From the NCBI GenBank assembly GCA_900545015.1, contig UQXJ01000002.1, forward strand, positions 1-64,000: a stretch of 64,000 nucleotides of DNA, read 5' to 3'. The notes beneath the pieces were generated by a model. The model ran no database searches, was not told where the DNA came from, and was given only the letters and a program-made list of their open reading frames with translations. Shown piece after piece: positions 8,459 to 16,584 of the stretch; the stretch's first letter is position 1; every line of letters starts with the position of its first letter. The stretch comes from an uncultured Mollicutes bacterium (GTDB lineage Bacteria > Bacillota_I > Bacilli_A > RFN20 > CAG-826). A program made the position numbers and the translations under genes.

Positions 8459-9206
8459 ATATATTATTGATAAGTCCTTTTTTACTAGACTTGCACTCTA
8501 TTTTATTCTTACTTTTTTAATTTTAACTATTTTTATTGGTAGCGTAGTTTCATTTTGCTATTTAGCTGGCATACCAATTAGCGGAATGCCTGATAATGTT
8601 TGTGAAGAAGGAACATCAGCTTATAATTTCATTTATTGTTTCTTCTTTAAACAAAAAGATGGAAAACTTTATTGGTTTTTATATTATTTCCTTATTGTTT
8701 TAGCAATTGCTGCTTTTTTATGTCTAGTAATTGTAAACGTATTTTATATTGCAAATAGATTTTATTTCCAACGTCTAGTAAAAGAAAAAAGTTTTGGAGC
8801 AGTTATTTATAAAATTGAACATAAAAAAGTTTATTATTTGCTTTTAAAAATGAATTATGGACATACATCACTTTGCAAAGGTCATCAAGAAGTAGGAGAA
8901 ACTAATGCTCAAACAGCCATTAGAGAAATAAAAGAAGAAACTAATCTTGATGTTGATTTAAATATGGATTTTGTTTCAAAAATTAAATACAAACCTTCCG
9001 ATTTAATTATTAAAGATGTTTATTTTTATTTAGCAACTCCTAAAGATAATAATGCAGTTGCTCAAGATTTACATGACCAAGAAGTAAAAGATTTTGAATG
9101 GTGCGACTATAATGAAGCTCTTTTTAAAATTACATATGACCTTGATCGAGATGTTATAAAAAAAGCTCATCGATATATTAAAAAACATAATTTAGTATTG
9201 AAATAA
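8442..9206 (+). CDS. membrane-anchored Nudix hydrolase
   Basis: A 254-residue protein with two TM helices (about 15-40 and 78-105) joined to a C-terminal Nudix domain. The Nudix box begins at G147 (GHQEVGE) and has REIKEE at 161-166, providing the metal-binding glutamates. AAGGAGA at 8429-8435 selects the ATG at 8442. Nudix enzymes cleave nucleoside diphosphates linked to another moiety. The fusion to membrane helices and the overlap with PlsC suggest a membrane-associated substrate such as a nucleotide-activated lipid or sugar; this is inference. Confidence 0.82.
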   Translation: MRTRSKYIIDKSFFTRLALYFILTFLILTIFIGSVVSFCYLAGIPISGMPDNVCEEGTSAYNFIYCFFFKQKDGKLYWFLYYFLIVLAIAAFLCLVIVNVFYIANRFYFQRLVKEKSFGAVIYKIEHKKVYYLLLKMNYGHTSLCKGHQEVGETNAQTAIREIKEETNLDVDLNMDFVSKIKYKPSDLIIKDVYFYLATPKDNNAVAQDLHDQEVKDFEWCDYNEALFKITYDLDRDVIKKAHRYIKKHNLVLK

Positions 9207-9275
9207 TTAAAATAATTCATTTTTTTTAAAATATGTTATCATTTTAGTAGATAACAAATAGGCATCTTCGTTCTT

Positions 9276-9354
9276 TGTATAACTCTAAAATTCTTTGCTT
9301 AATTTGCTATTATTCCAAAAATAATAGTATTTAAATCGTTTTGAGAGTTGTATA
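9276..9354 (+). ncRNA. structured 5' leader, unknown class
   Basis: An outer imperfect inverted repeat (TGTATAACTCTAAAA at 9276-9290 against TTTTGAGAGTTGTATA at 9339-9354) encloses a perfect inner hairpin CTATTATT/AATAATAG (9307-9327). It lies in the 174-bp gap before the small membrane protein gene. I do not recognise a riboswitch class. Confidence 0.35.
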
Positions 9355-9380
9355 AATTATTATTAAAAGGATAGAAAACT

Positions 9381-9833
9381 ATGAAAAACAAAATTTCTCT
9401 TTTAATGCATTTAAACGCTTTATTATTAGCCGCTGCATTATGTGTAATTTTAACAGCTTTAGTTTCAGACTTTGGTATACTTGGAGCAGAAATTTATTTT
9501 GGAATTTCTTTAACGTATTTTTCTTTAAATGTTTTACCTCTTCCTTTTATATATAAATTTTATAAGAAGAAAAAAACTGAAAACATGGTAGATTTTAGTG
9601 GATATGTTTCATTATTTTTTAGTTATTTATTATTTGCTGCTTCTATCTATTGTCTTGTTTTATTTTGCTCTACGTTCTCATTCATGTATGGTGTATTCCC
9701 TTTTATAATTTCACTATTTATGTTAATTATTTCATTAACGTTTTTTGGAATTTCTTTATTTTTTACAATTTCATCATTTATTGAATGTAAGAAAAAAAGA
9801 AATCACAACTCAGATGCAAAAGTTAATATTTGA
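9381..9833 (+). CDS. small four-helix membrane protein, unknown function
   Basis: A 150-residue protein with four hydrophobic helices, basic loops (KFYKKKK, KKKRN) and a short polar tail. AAAGG upstream of the ATG supports the start; the stop is TGA. No family is recognised. The gene is preceded by a structured leader and followed by tRNA-Thr. Confidence 0.65.
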   Translation: MKNKISLLMHLNALLLAAALCVILTALVSDFGILGAEIYFGISLTYFSLNVLPLPFIYKFYKKKKTENMVDFSGYVSLFFSYLLFAASIYCLVLFCSTFSFMYGVFPFIISLFMLIISLTFFGISLFFTISSFIECKKKRNHNSDAKVNI

Positions 9834-9911
9834 CCGTTTTTAACTAATTTATAGTACTTAATTCTTTATTGATATTAATTTTTGTGACTTTTCTTGCTAT
9901 AATTATCACAC

Positions 9912-9987
9912 GCCTGCTTAGCTCAGTTGGTAGAGCAACTCATTCGTAATGAGTAGGTCGTAAGTTCGATCCTTATAGCCGGCACCA
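9912..9987 (+). tRNA. tRNA-Thr(CGT)
   Basis: Full cloverleaf of 76 nt with encoded CCA. The anticodon loop TTCGTAA sits between ACTCA and TGAGT, giving anticodon CGT. The acceptor arm GCCTGCT/AGCCGGC has a T4-C69 mismatch at its centre; all other pairs form. Confidence 0.93.
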
Positions 9988-9999
9988 TTTGTAAATTAT

Positions 10000-10029
10000 A
10001 AGACTGATAAATTTAATCGGTCTTTTTTT
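10000..10029 (+). terminator. intrinsic terminator after tRNA-Thr
   Basis: AAGACTGAT pairs with ATCGGTCTT (9 bp, one G-T) around a 7-nt loop, followed by seven T. Confidence 0.85.
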
Positions 10030-10125
10030 ATTAATATAATGTGTAATCTTTAAAAAAATAATCGCTTCCAATCATGCTAGAAAAACTGCCAGTTATTAAT
10101 ATACGTATTTTTTGAATAATTGAAT

Positions 10126-10150
10126 TAAATAAAAGAGGGTATACCTCTTT
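10126..10150 (-). terminator. intrinsic terminator of the surface lipoprotein gene
   Basis: On the minus strand AAAGAGG-TATAC-CCTCTTT is followed by TTTTATTT. A second weaker hairpin (AATCTT/AAGATT) lies between it and the stop codon. Confidence 0.7.
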
Positions 10151-10192
10151 AAGATATATCCTCTAATAAATTTTATAATCTTTATTTTAAGA

Positions 10193-12153
10193 TTATTTTA
10201 ACACTGTGAAAGTATTAGCAAGTTTACCTTCTTTATCTGTATAATTTGTAAATTTAACTAGAATATTAATTTCCATAGCAACTTTTTTTGTATTTGAAAT
10301 TACAAATGTGTCAGTAGGTGCTGTTTGACTAATTTTAATGTCATTAGTTGCGTCATAAATGGTTAATGGATTTTTTTCGCCTGTTGTATAACATGAATCT
10401 CCAATTGTATTTACCCTCATAGTAATTTTTGAATTTGCAGGAAGTGATAATATAGTTTCAAAGTAATGTGATTCATTTTTCTTTAAAGTAACTGTTGCAG
10501 TTTTACTTGAAGTTATTGCACCTTGTCTAAACATCAAGTAAGGAACTTTGACCTTATTTATATATCTATCTGAGAATTTAGATTTGTAGTTTTTATCATT
10601 TAGGCCAACTCTAGTAAATTTAAAAAGTACATTTTTGTCGCCTTTTGTTACGATTGGAACAGGTAAATTATTTACTCTAAGCTCTAAAACTTGTAAAGGA
10701 ACATCAAGTTTACTGGTCATAATATAATCACCTACTCTAAATGTACCTTTTGTAATTGAAATAGACCACATAGTAAATGAATTCATACTATTGTAAATTG
10801 TTACATCATCAAGACCATTAGCATAAGCACTTGAGTCGCCTTCTTCATAATTAACTAAAACAATGCTAGTAATATTCTTTGAGATTGCGAAATTATCATT
10901 TCCTAATGATAAATCAGCGACAGGAATATTATGTCTTCCTAATTTCTTATATTCAGCTTTATTAGCTTTTAAAGTGAGTAGTGCTGGTTCTTTTAATGTT
11001 GGACTTTCGACTTTAAAACTTTGGATGTCAATTGAAGTGATAGAAGTGTCAGCATCGGCTGTTGCGTCATATGCTTTATCGTGGAATCTCTCAACTGAAA
11101 CTTCGTATGGGTTTATTTTAAATGTAGATACAGAAATTTCACCTTTAGCATAGTTTGCGTTACCTTTAGAATAAATTCTTACATTATATGTACCAGTGTT
11201 AGTTGGAGCGGTTGTGCTATATGATGAATCTGCTTCATCACTTAATTTATATTGAATTTCACAAATTCCTTTGATTTTTTCATCAATTGTATAATCACTT
11301 TCTGTAATTCCTTGTGGGTTTCCAGAATAGGTTCTATCTGCAATTTCATTAATTGATCCTTTATCAGTAATTACATTTATAAAACCACAATATTTACATG
11401 CTTTTCCACCTTCTTCATAAACGTGAGCTTCAGGCTCTTTTTCGATTTCTTTATGCTTATATGAAGCACAAGTTGAAACTTGCTTATGTGAAGTTCCATC
11501 AATTGAAACATATTTCCATGTATGAGCTTCGATATCTTTTTTTATTGGAGTATCGTGCTTACAAGTAGTTTCTTCCCAGTGATTTTCGTTATCGTAGTTA
11601 TATCTCCAGTTATGAAGAGCTGATTTTCTACAGTTCTTGTTTCTTCATAATTACAAACTTTACATAATCTATGTTCGGTTGCATTAACATCGATATCAGC
11701 TTCAGTTTTTATTTCCCAATTGCCAAAATTGTGTTTTGCAAAGTCAGCAATTATTTGTTCATGAGCACCTGGAGTTGTTTTATCACAAGTACTTATATGC
11801 CAATGTCCTGTTTCATCACTTATCCATTTAGTATTATCAATAGTGTGAGTTCCACTATCTGCAATAACTCTTCTGGCTTCGTAATTACAAATTGTACAGA
11901 CACCCTTTTCAACTTTATCTACGTGTGTTGAAGCTTCGGTTAATGTAGACCAAACGAAATTATGACTTCCTAAACTATCTTTTTCGTCACAATTTTCATC
12001 AGCACATGTGTGCCAATGAGATTTTTCATCGGTTTCCCACTTTTCTAAAAAGTTATGTTGATGTTCTTTATTACAGCTTGATACGACTAATGCTGAAGAA
12101 AGTAAGAACACTAAAGAAAGAGCGGAGCCTAAAATATTTTTCCTTTTTTCCAT
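10193..12153 (-). pseudogene. frameshifted surface lipoprotein with Cys/His repeats and bacterial Ig-like domains
   Basis: The minus strand encodes a lipoprotein signal (lipobox VVSSC, Cys27) and repeated modules with HWH...C and CxxC pairs (CTICNYEA, CKVCNYEE). The frame then breaks at a run of four A (plus-strand TTTT, 11624-11627). Adding one A restores TVEKSALHNW and a frame open all the way to 10193. The restored product has about 652 residues: Cys/His modules, then Ig-like modules (YSGNPQGI, KAYDATADAD, similar to MBG/YDG domains), then a beta-rich tail. AAGGAG precedes the ATG. It is either a genuine slip, a phase-variable tract or a sequencing error. The likely location is the cell surface, with an adhesion-like role inferred. 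Confidence 0.8.
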
Positions 12154-12204
12154 AATATTTCTCCTTGTTCTAAAAAAATATCACTTTCAAGAATTAATTA
12201 CCCA

Positions 12205-12216
12205 TGCCATATGGCA
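12205..12216. promoter_or_regulatory. perfect palindrome, possible operator
   Basis: TGCCATATGGCA is a perfect 12-bp palindrome 52 bp upstream of the lipoprotein start codon, in the intergenic region shared with the divergent YwaF-like gene. Confidence 0.35.
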
Positions 12217-12286
12217 CTTTTTGAAAATTATTTTGGTAAAAAATGTAGATACATTATTAAATAAGGATTTAGGTAGGATAATTTTG

Positions 12287-12319
12287 TGAATTTTTCATGA
12301 ATTTCTCGTGAATTTCTAC
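12287..12319 (+). repeat. three phased 11-bp direct repeats
   Basis: TGAATTTTTCA, TGAATTTCTCG and TGAATTTCTAC follow one another with an exact 11-bp period, ending 12 bp before the -35 box of the YwaF-like gene. Helical phasing suggests a cooperative protein-binding site. Confidence 0.55.
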
Positions 12320-12331
12320 TAAGGAATAGAA

Positions 12332-12359
12332 TTGACATTATTTTTAAAGATAGTAATAT
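12332..12359 (+). promoter_or_regulatory. promoter of the YwaF-like gene
   Basis: Consensus TTGACA (12332-12337), a 16-nt spacer and TAATAT (12354-12359). Confidence 0.75.
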
Positions 12360-12389
12360 GAGCAAATATTTGATAGACTACTTCAAAAG

Positions 12390-13292
12390 ATGGGAATTAT
12401 TATGTTAATTACGTTAAATGGGTTTCAACCAGAACGCCCAGCGTGTCGACCATGGAGCCTTGTGCCTTTATTATGTATCTTCATTGGGCTTTTGACACTT
12501 ATAGGAATAGCGTTTCTTGCTAGATATATTTATAGAAATAAAAAAGAGAAATTACTAAATGGAATAATCTTAATTTATGGATTATTATTCTTAGGACTTG
12601 AAATTTATCATGAAATAAATCGATATTTTGCTTTTGGACACTATGATTTTTCAAGTTTTCCTTTTCAATTTTGTAGTATCCCAATTTATTTATGCTTAGT
12701 TTTACCTTTCATAAAGAATGAAAAAGTAAGAATGCCAATATTTTATTATCTTGGTACATATTGTCTTATAGCTGGTTCAATACCTTTATTTTTAGGGCAA
12801 GGACAACTTTGCAGATGGAGTAATATTTTTGATGTTATTCGTTCATTTTTATGGCATATTTTAATCCTTCAAGTTGCCATCTTATCTTTAGTTTATGCAC
12901 GTATTGGATATGATTTAAAGAAGACTTATAAATATTTTGTTCAATCAGTCTTTATCTTTGTCGGTTTAACTATAATTGCTCAACTCATTAATGTTACTTT
13001 ACATTACACAGGTGGAATTAATTATGCACCAAATGACGGAAAACCATTTAAAGACGTTACTAATACACCATTTTTTGATCCTGATTCAGCTTCATGTTTT
13101 TATATTTCACCATTCTTTGTTTCAAATATGCCAGTATATTCAAAGATTTGGCTTTCATGTGGATGGGCTGTTAATCATATTTTATATGTATTGAGTTTTT
13201 CTTTATTAGCTACAATCATATATTTTATTAATTATTTAATAAGAAGAGTTATAGTTTTTTATATAAAGAAAAAAGAAGTTGCAAAGTGTTAA
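12390..13292 (+). CDS. YwaF/TMEM164-like integral membrane protein
   Basis: A 300-residue protein with about seven helices. Conserved polar residues sit inside the membrane: FPFQFCSIP near residue 92, GLEIYHEINRYF near 70, RSFLWHILIL near 151 and, toward the C-terminus, LHYTGGINYAP. This pattern matches the TIGR02206/YwaF family, distant relatives of TMEM164-type acyltransferases; the bacterial function is unproven. The first ATG (12390) lacks a clear ribosome binding site and an ATG at 12402 is also possible. It is transcribed alone from a strong promoter with phased upstream repeats and shares a terminator with pflA. Confidence 0.7.
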   Translation: MGIIMLITLNGFQPERPACRPWSLVPLLCIFIGLLTLIGIAFLARYIYRNKKEKLLNGIILIYGLLFLGLEIYHEINRYFAFGHYDFSSFPFQFCSIPIYLCLVLPFIKNEKVRMPIFYYLGTYCLIAGSIPLFLGQGQLCRWSNIFDVIRSFLWHILILQVAILSLVYARIGYDLKKTYKYFVQSVFIFVGLTIIAQLINVTLHYTGGINYAPNDGKPFKDVTNTPFFDPDSASCFYISPFFVSNMPVYSKIWLSCGWAVNHILYVLSFSLLATIIYFINYLIRRVIVFYIKKKEVAKC

Positions 13293-13299
13293 AGAACAA

Positions 13300-13326
13300 A
13301 AAAAGCTGACGGTTGATCAGCTTTTA
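13300..13326. terminator. bidirectional terminator between YwaF-like gene and pflA
   Basis: AAAAGCTGA pairs with TCAGCTTTT around a 7-nt loop, flanked by A and T tracts. It overlaps the pflA stop codon. Confidence 0.8.
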
Positions 13327-14060
13327 ATTTGATTAGAAATACCTAATAACTTATTTGCTCTTTCAATATCTTCTTTTGTTGGCTCTTTGATATCGTTAAG
13401 TTGATACTCTAAGCCGAGTTCTTTATATTTAAAAATTGCAAATGAATGATAAGGTAATATCTCAAATTTTTCGACAGTTTTTAATGAAGAAACAAACTCT
13501 CTTAATTTAATAAGATCTTCTTCAGAATCTGTAATAGTTGGGACAAGAACATGCCTTATCCACATTCTTTTATTGTGGTCACTTAGATATTTAGCGAGTT
13601 CAATAATGTTTTCATTAGATTGAGATGTGAGCCATTTATGTTTTTCGTTATTAATTTCTTTAATATCTAAGATGAATAAATCAGTTACATTTAATAATTT
13701 ATTAAATTTCTCTAAATATTTTTCATCGAGTCTAAATGGTTTACCACTTGTATCAATACAAGTGTTTATTCCTGCAATTTTTGCAAGTGTAAATAATTCA
13801 ATTAAGAAATCCAATTGGAGAAGTGGTTCACCGCCACTAACGGTAATACCTCCTTCTTTTTTCCAATAAGTTTTATATTTTAGAGCTTTTTTAATGAGTT
13901 CTTCTGGAGACATTTTGGTTGAGTCATCTCTATACCAAGTGTCTGGATTGTGACAATATTTGCATCTCATCGGACAACCTTGGAGAAAAATGACAAATCT
14001 AATACCAGGTCCATCAACAGCTCCAAAAGTCTCTATAGAATGTATATTGCCTAAACTCAT
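13317..14060 (-). CDS. pflA: pyruvate formate-lyase activating enzyme
   Basis: A radical SAM enzyme of 247 residues. The 4Fe-4S cluster motif CxxxCxxC is C29-C33-C36 (GCPMRCKYCHNPDTW), and the GGEPLLQ SAM-binding segment follows. It abstracts a hydrogen from the glycine of PflB to create the glycyl radical. The ATG at 14060 is 2 nt after the pflB stop codon, so translation is coupled; an upstream TTG in the same frame (14081) is less likely. The stop is TGA inside the shared terminator. The pair supports anaerobic mixed-acid fermentation. Confidence 0.95.
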   Translation of the reverse strand: MSLGNIHSIETFGAVDGPGIRFVIFLQGCPMRCKYCHNPDTWYRDDSTKMSPEELIKKALKYKTYWKKEGGITVSGGEPLLQLDFLIELFTLAKIAGINTCIDTSGKPFRLDEKYLEKFNKLLNVTDLFILDIKEINNEKHKWLTSQSNENIIELAKYLSDHNKRMWIRHVLVPTITDSEEDLIKLREFVSSLKTVEKFEILPYHSFAIFKYKELGLEYQLNDIKEPTKEDIERANKLLGISNQIKS

Positions 14061-14062
14061 AG

Positions 14063-16306
14063 TTACATTGACTTGTGGCAAGTTCTTGAGATAACGTCGA
14101 GTTGTTGTTCTTTAGTTAAATCGATGAATTTAACAGCGTATCCACTAACTCTGATTGTGAAGTTAGCGTATTCTTCTTTTTCTGGATGTTCCATAGCATC
14201 AATTAACTTTTCAACGCCAAATACGTTAACGTTTAAGTGGTGAGCACCTTGATCAAAATATCCATCAAGAATGTTTACAAGGTTATTAACTCTTTCATTT
14301 TCTGAATGGCCTAAAGCATCAGGTGAAATAGTTTGTGTATTTGAAATACCATCTAAAGCATATTCATATGGTAATTTTGCAACTGAGTTAAGTGAAGCGA
14401 GAAGACCTGATTTTTCTGCACCATAACTTGGGTTTGCACCTGGAGATAATGGTTCACCTTGTTTTCTTCCATCTGGTAATGTACCTGTAGCTTTACCATA
14501 AACAACGTTTGAAGTAATAGTTAAGATAGAAGTTGTAGGTTCTGAATTTCTATATGTTGGGTTTTTCTTAATTTTGCCCATGAATGTTTTGAGTAAGTTA
14601 ACAGCAATTTCATCAGCTCTTTCATCATCATTTCCGTATCTTGGGAAGTCTCCTTCGATTTCGAAGTCTGTAGTGATTCCGTTTTCATCTCTAATTGCTT
14701 TAACTTTTGCATATTTGATTGCGCTTAATGAGTCAACAACATGGCTGAATCCTGCAATACCTGTAGCAAATGTTCTTCTAACATCTGTATCGATTAAAGC
14801 CATTTCAGCAGCTTCATAGTAGTATTTATCGTGCATGTAGTGAATTAAGTTAAGTGCGTTAACATATAATTTTGCTAACCGATCCATCATAACGCTATAT
14901 TTTGCTAATACTTCATCATAATTTAAATATTCACTTGTAATTGGTTGATATGCTGGAGCAACTTGAGCTTTTGTGATTTCATCCTTACCACCATTGATTG
15001 CGTAAAGTAAACATTTTGCTAAGTTAGCTCTTGCACCAAAGAATTGCATTTCTTTACCTGTTTGTGTAGCACTAACACAGCAGCAAATTGAGTAATCATC
15101 ACCCCAAACTGGTCTCATAACATCATCGTTTTCATATTGAATTGATGAAGTAGTGATTGAAATTTTACTTGCATATTTTTTGAAGTTTTCACTTAAACGT
15201 GATGAATATAAAACTGTTAAGTTTGGTTCAGGTGATGGACCCATATTTTCGAGTGTGTGTAAGAAACGGAAATCGTTCTTTGTAACCATATCTCTTCCAT
15301 CATCTCCAATGCCTGCGACTTCAAGTGTTGCCCAGACTGGATCGCCTGAGAACAATGCATTATATGAAGGAATTCTTGCGAATTTAACCATTCTAAATTT
15401 TAAAACGATTTGGTCAACTAATTCTTGAGCTTCAGCTTCAGTAAGAGTGCCTTCTTTTAAATCTCTTTCAATATAGATATCAAGGAAAGTTGAAATTCTA
15501 CCAACTGACATAGCAGCACCATTTTGTGTTTTGATAGCTGCAAGGTAGCCAAAGTATAACCATTGGAATGCTTCTCTAGCATTTTGAGCTGGTTTTGAAA
15601 TATCAAATCCATAGCTTGAAGCCATAACTTTCATTTCATTGAGTGCTTTAATTTGATCAGCGATTTCTTCACGAATTCTAGCAACTTCTTCAGACATAAC
15701 TCCACATTCGTGTTCGAGCATGTCTTCTTTTTTCTTTTCAATTAAATAATCAATACCGTATAAAGCAATTCTTCTGTAATCGCCAACGATTCTTCCTCTA
15801 CCATAAGTATCGGGTAAACCTGTGATAATCTTAGCGTGTCTAGCAGCTTTGATTTCATTTGTGTAAACATCAAAAACTCCTTGGTTATGTGTTTTGTGAT
15901 ATTTTGTAAAAATTGTGTGGAATTCTGGGTTTGGTGTATATCCGTAAGTTTTTAAAGCTTCTTCAGCCATTTTAATTCCACCATAAGGCATAAATGCTCT
16001 CTTTAATGGTTTATCTGTTTGTAAACCGACAACTTTTTCAAGTGTTTTATCACTTGTAATGTATGCTGCACCATAAGCGCTGATTCCTGATACGACATTA
16101 GCTTCCATATCAAGGACACCACCTTGAGCTCTTTCTATTTTTTGTAAACGTTTGATTTCATCCCAAAGTGTAGAAGTAGCTTTAGTTGGTCCAACTAAGA
16201 AGCTTTCATCTCCTGAATAGCTTGTATAGTTCTTTTGAATAAAATCTCTAACATTGATTTCACTGGTCCAATGACCGTTATTAAAATCTCTCCATTCTTG
16301 TTTCAT
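14063..16306 (-). CDS. pflB: formate C-acetyltransferase (pyruvate formate-lyase)
   Basis: A 747-residue glycyl-radical enzyme converting pyruvate and CoA to acetyl-CoA and formate in the cytoplasm. The active-site cysteine cluster SICCCVSATQ lies near residue 408, and the glycyl-radical motif RVSGYAV is 25 residues from the end (Gly722). Length is typical for PflB. It is transcribed from a near-consensus promoter together with pflA. Being a central anaerobic enzyme, it indicates a fermentative, oxygen-sensitive lifestyle. Confidence 0.97.
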   Translation of the reverse strand: MKQEWRDFNNGHWTSEINVRDFIQKNYTSYSGDESFLVGPTKATSTLWDEIKRLQKIERAQGGVLDMEANVVSGISAYGAAYITSDKTLEKVVGLQTDKPLKRAFMPYGGIKMAEEALKTYGYTPNPEFHTIFTKYHKTHNQGVFDVYTNEIKAARHAKIITGLPDTYGRGRIVGDYRRIALYGIDYLIEKKKEDMLEHECGVMSEEVARIREEIADQIKALNEMKVMASSYGFDISKPAQNAREAFQWLYFGYLAAIKTQNGAAMSVGRISTFLDIYIERDLKEGTLTEAEAQELVDQIVLKFRMVKFARIPSYNALFSGDPVWATLEVAGIGDDGRDMVTKNDFRFLHTLENMGPSPEPNLTVLYSSRLSENFKKYASKISITTSSIQYENDDVMRPVWGDDYSICCCVSATQTGKEMQFFGARANLAKCLLYAINGGKDEITKAQVAPAYQPITSEYLNYDEVLAKYSVMMDRLAKLYVNALNLIHYMHDKYYYEAAEMALIDTDVRRTFATGIAGFSHVVDSLSAIKYAKVKAIRDENGITTDFEIEGDFPRYGNDDERADEIAVNLLKTFMGKIKKNPTYRNSEPTTSILTITSNVVYGKATGTLPDGRKQGEPLSPGANPSYGAEKSGLLASLNSVAKLPYEYALDGISNTQTISPDALGHSENERVNNLVNILDGYFDQGAHHLNVNVFGVEKLIDAMEHPEKEEYANFTIRVSGYAVKFIDLTKEQQLDVISRTCHKSM

Positions 16307-16335
16307 CTAATCTTTTTTCCTTTCTTGACTAGCAT

Positions 16336-16364
16336 ATATTAAGGGTCAAAAGGTCTTGTGTCAA
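16336..16364 (-). promoter_or_regulatory. pflBA promoter
   Basis: On the minus strand: TTGACA (16359-16364), a 17-nt spacer and TAATAT (16336-16341). It lies 30 nt upstream of the pflB start. Confidence 0.85.
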
Positions 16365-16493
16365 TAAAGATGCAATAAAAAAATTAAATACTTTTTGGAT
16401 ATATTTTTTTAAGCAAAAATATGGTAAAAATATCCTGTTTTTAGGACATAAAAATGAAATATTATTAATCCCTTCTATTTTTAAAAAATACGC

Positions 16494-16546
16494 GTTTTGC
16501 AAGGCTTTTGATTATACTAGTAGAAAAATAGTAGATATTTAGTATA
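16494..16546 (+). repeat. copy of the dispersed TTTTGCA(A)GGC / AGTAGATATTTAGTA element
   Basis: GTTTTGCAAGGCTTTTG (16494-16510) is followed by ATAGTAGATATTTAGTATA (about 16529-16546). Related copies are at 6186-6235 and 46204-46247, and partial ones at 38359, 44704, 53361 and 55644. All read on the plus strand. Confidence 0.5.
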
Positions 16547-16555
16547 TTTTTGTAT

Positions 16556-16582
16556 TAAAAAAAGTTCGGTTTCCCGAACTTT
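16556..16582 (-). terminator. intrinsic terminator of the phosphodiesterase gene
   Basis: On the minus strand AAAGTTCGG-GAAA-CCGAACTTT, a perfect 9-bp stem with a GAAA tetraloop, is followed by a T run. Confidence 0.9.
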
Positions 16583-16584
16583 AA

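Noticed and set aside
10863..11153. A plus-strand 96-residue open frame
   Set aside because: It lies antisense inside the restored reading frame of the lipoprotein gene and has no ribosome binding site; the minus strand carries the domain signals.
14574..14819. Plus-strand open frames opposite pflB
   Set aside because: Several open frames on the strand opposite pflB follow its codon structure and are shadows of a long conserved gene.
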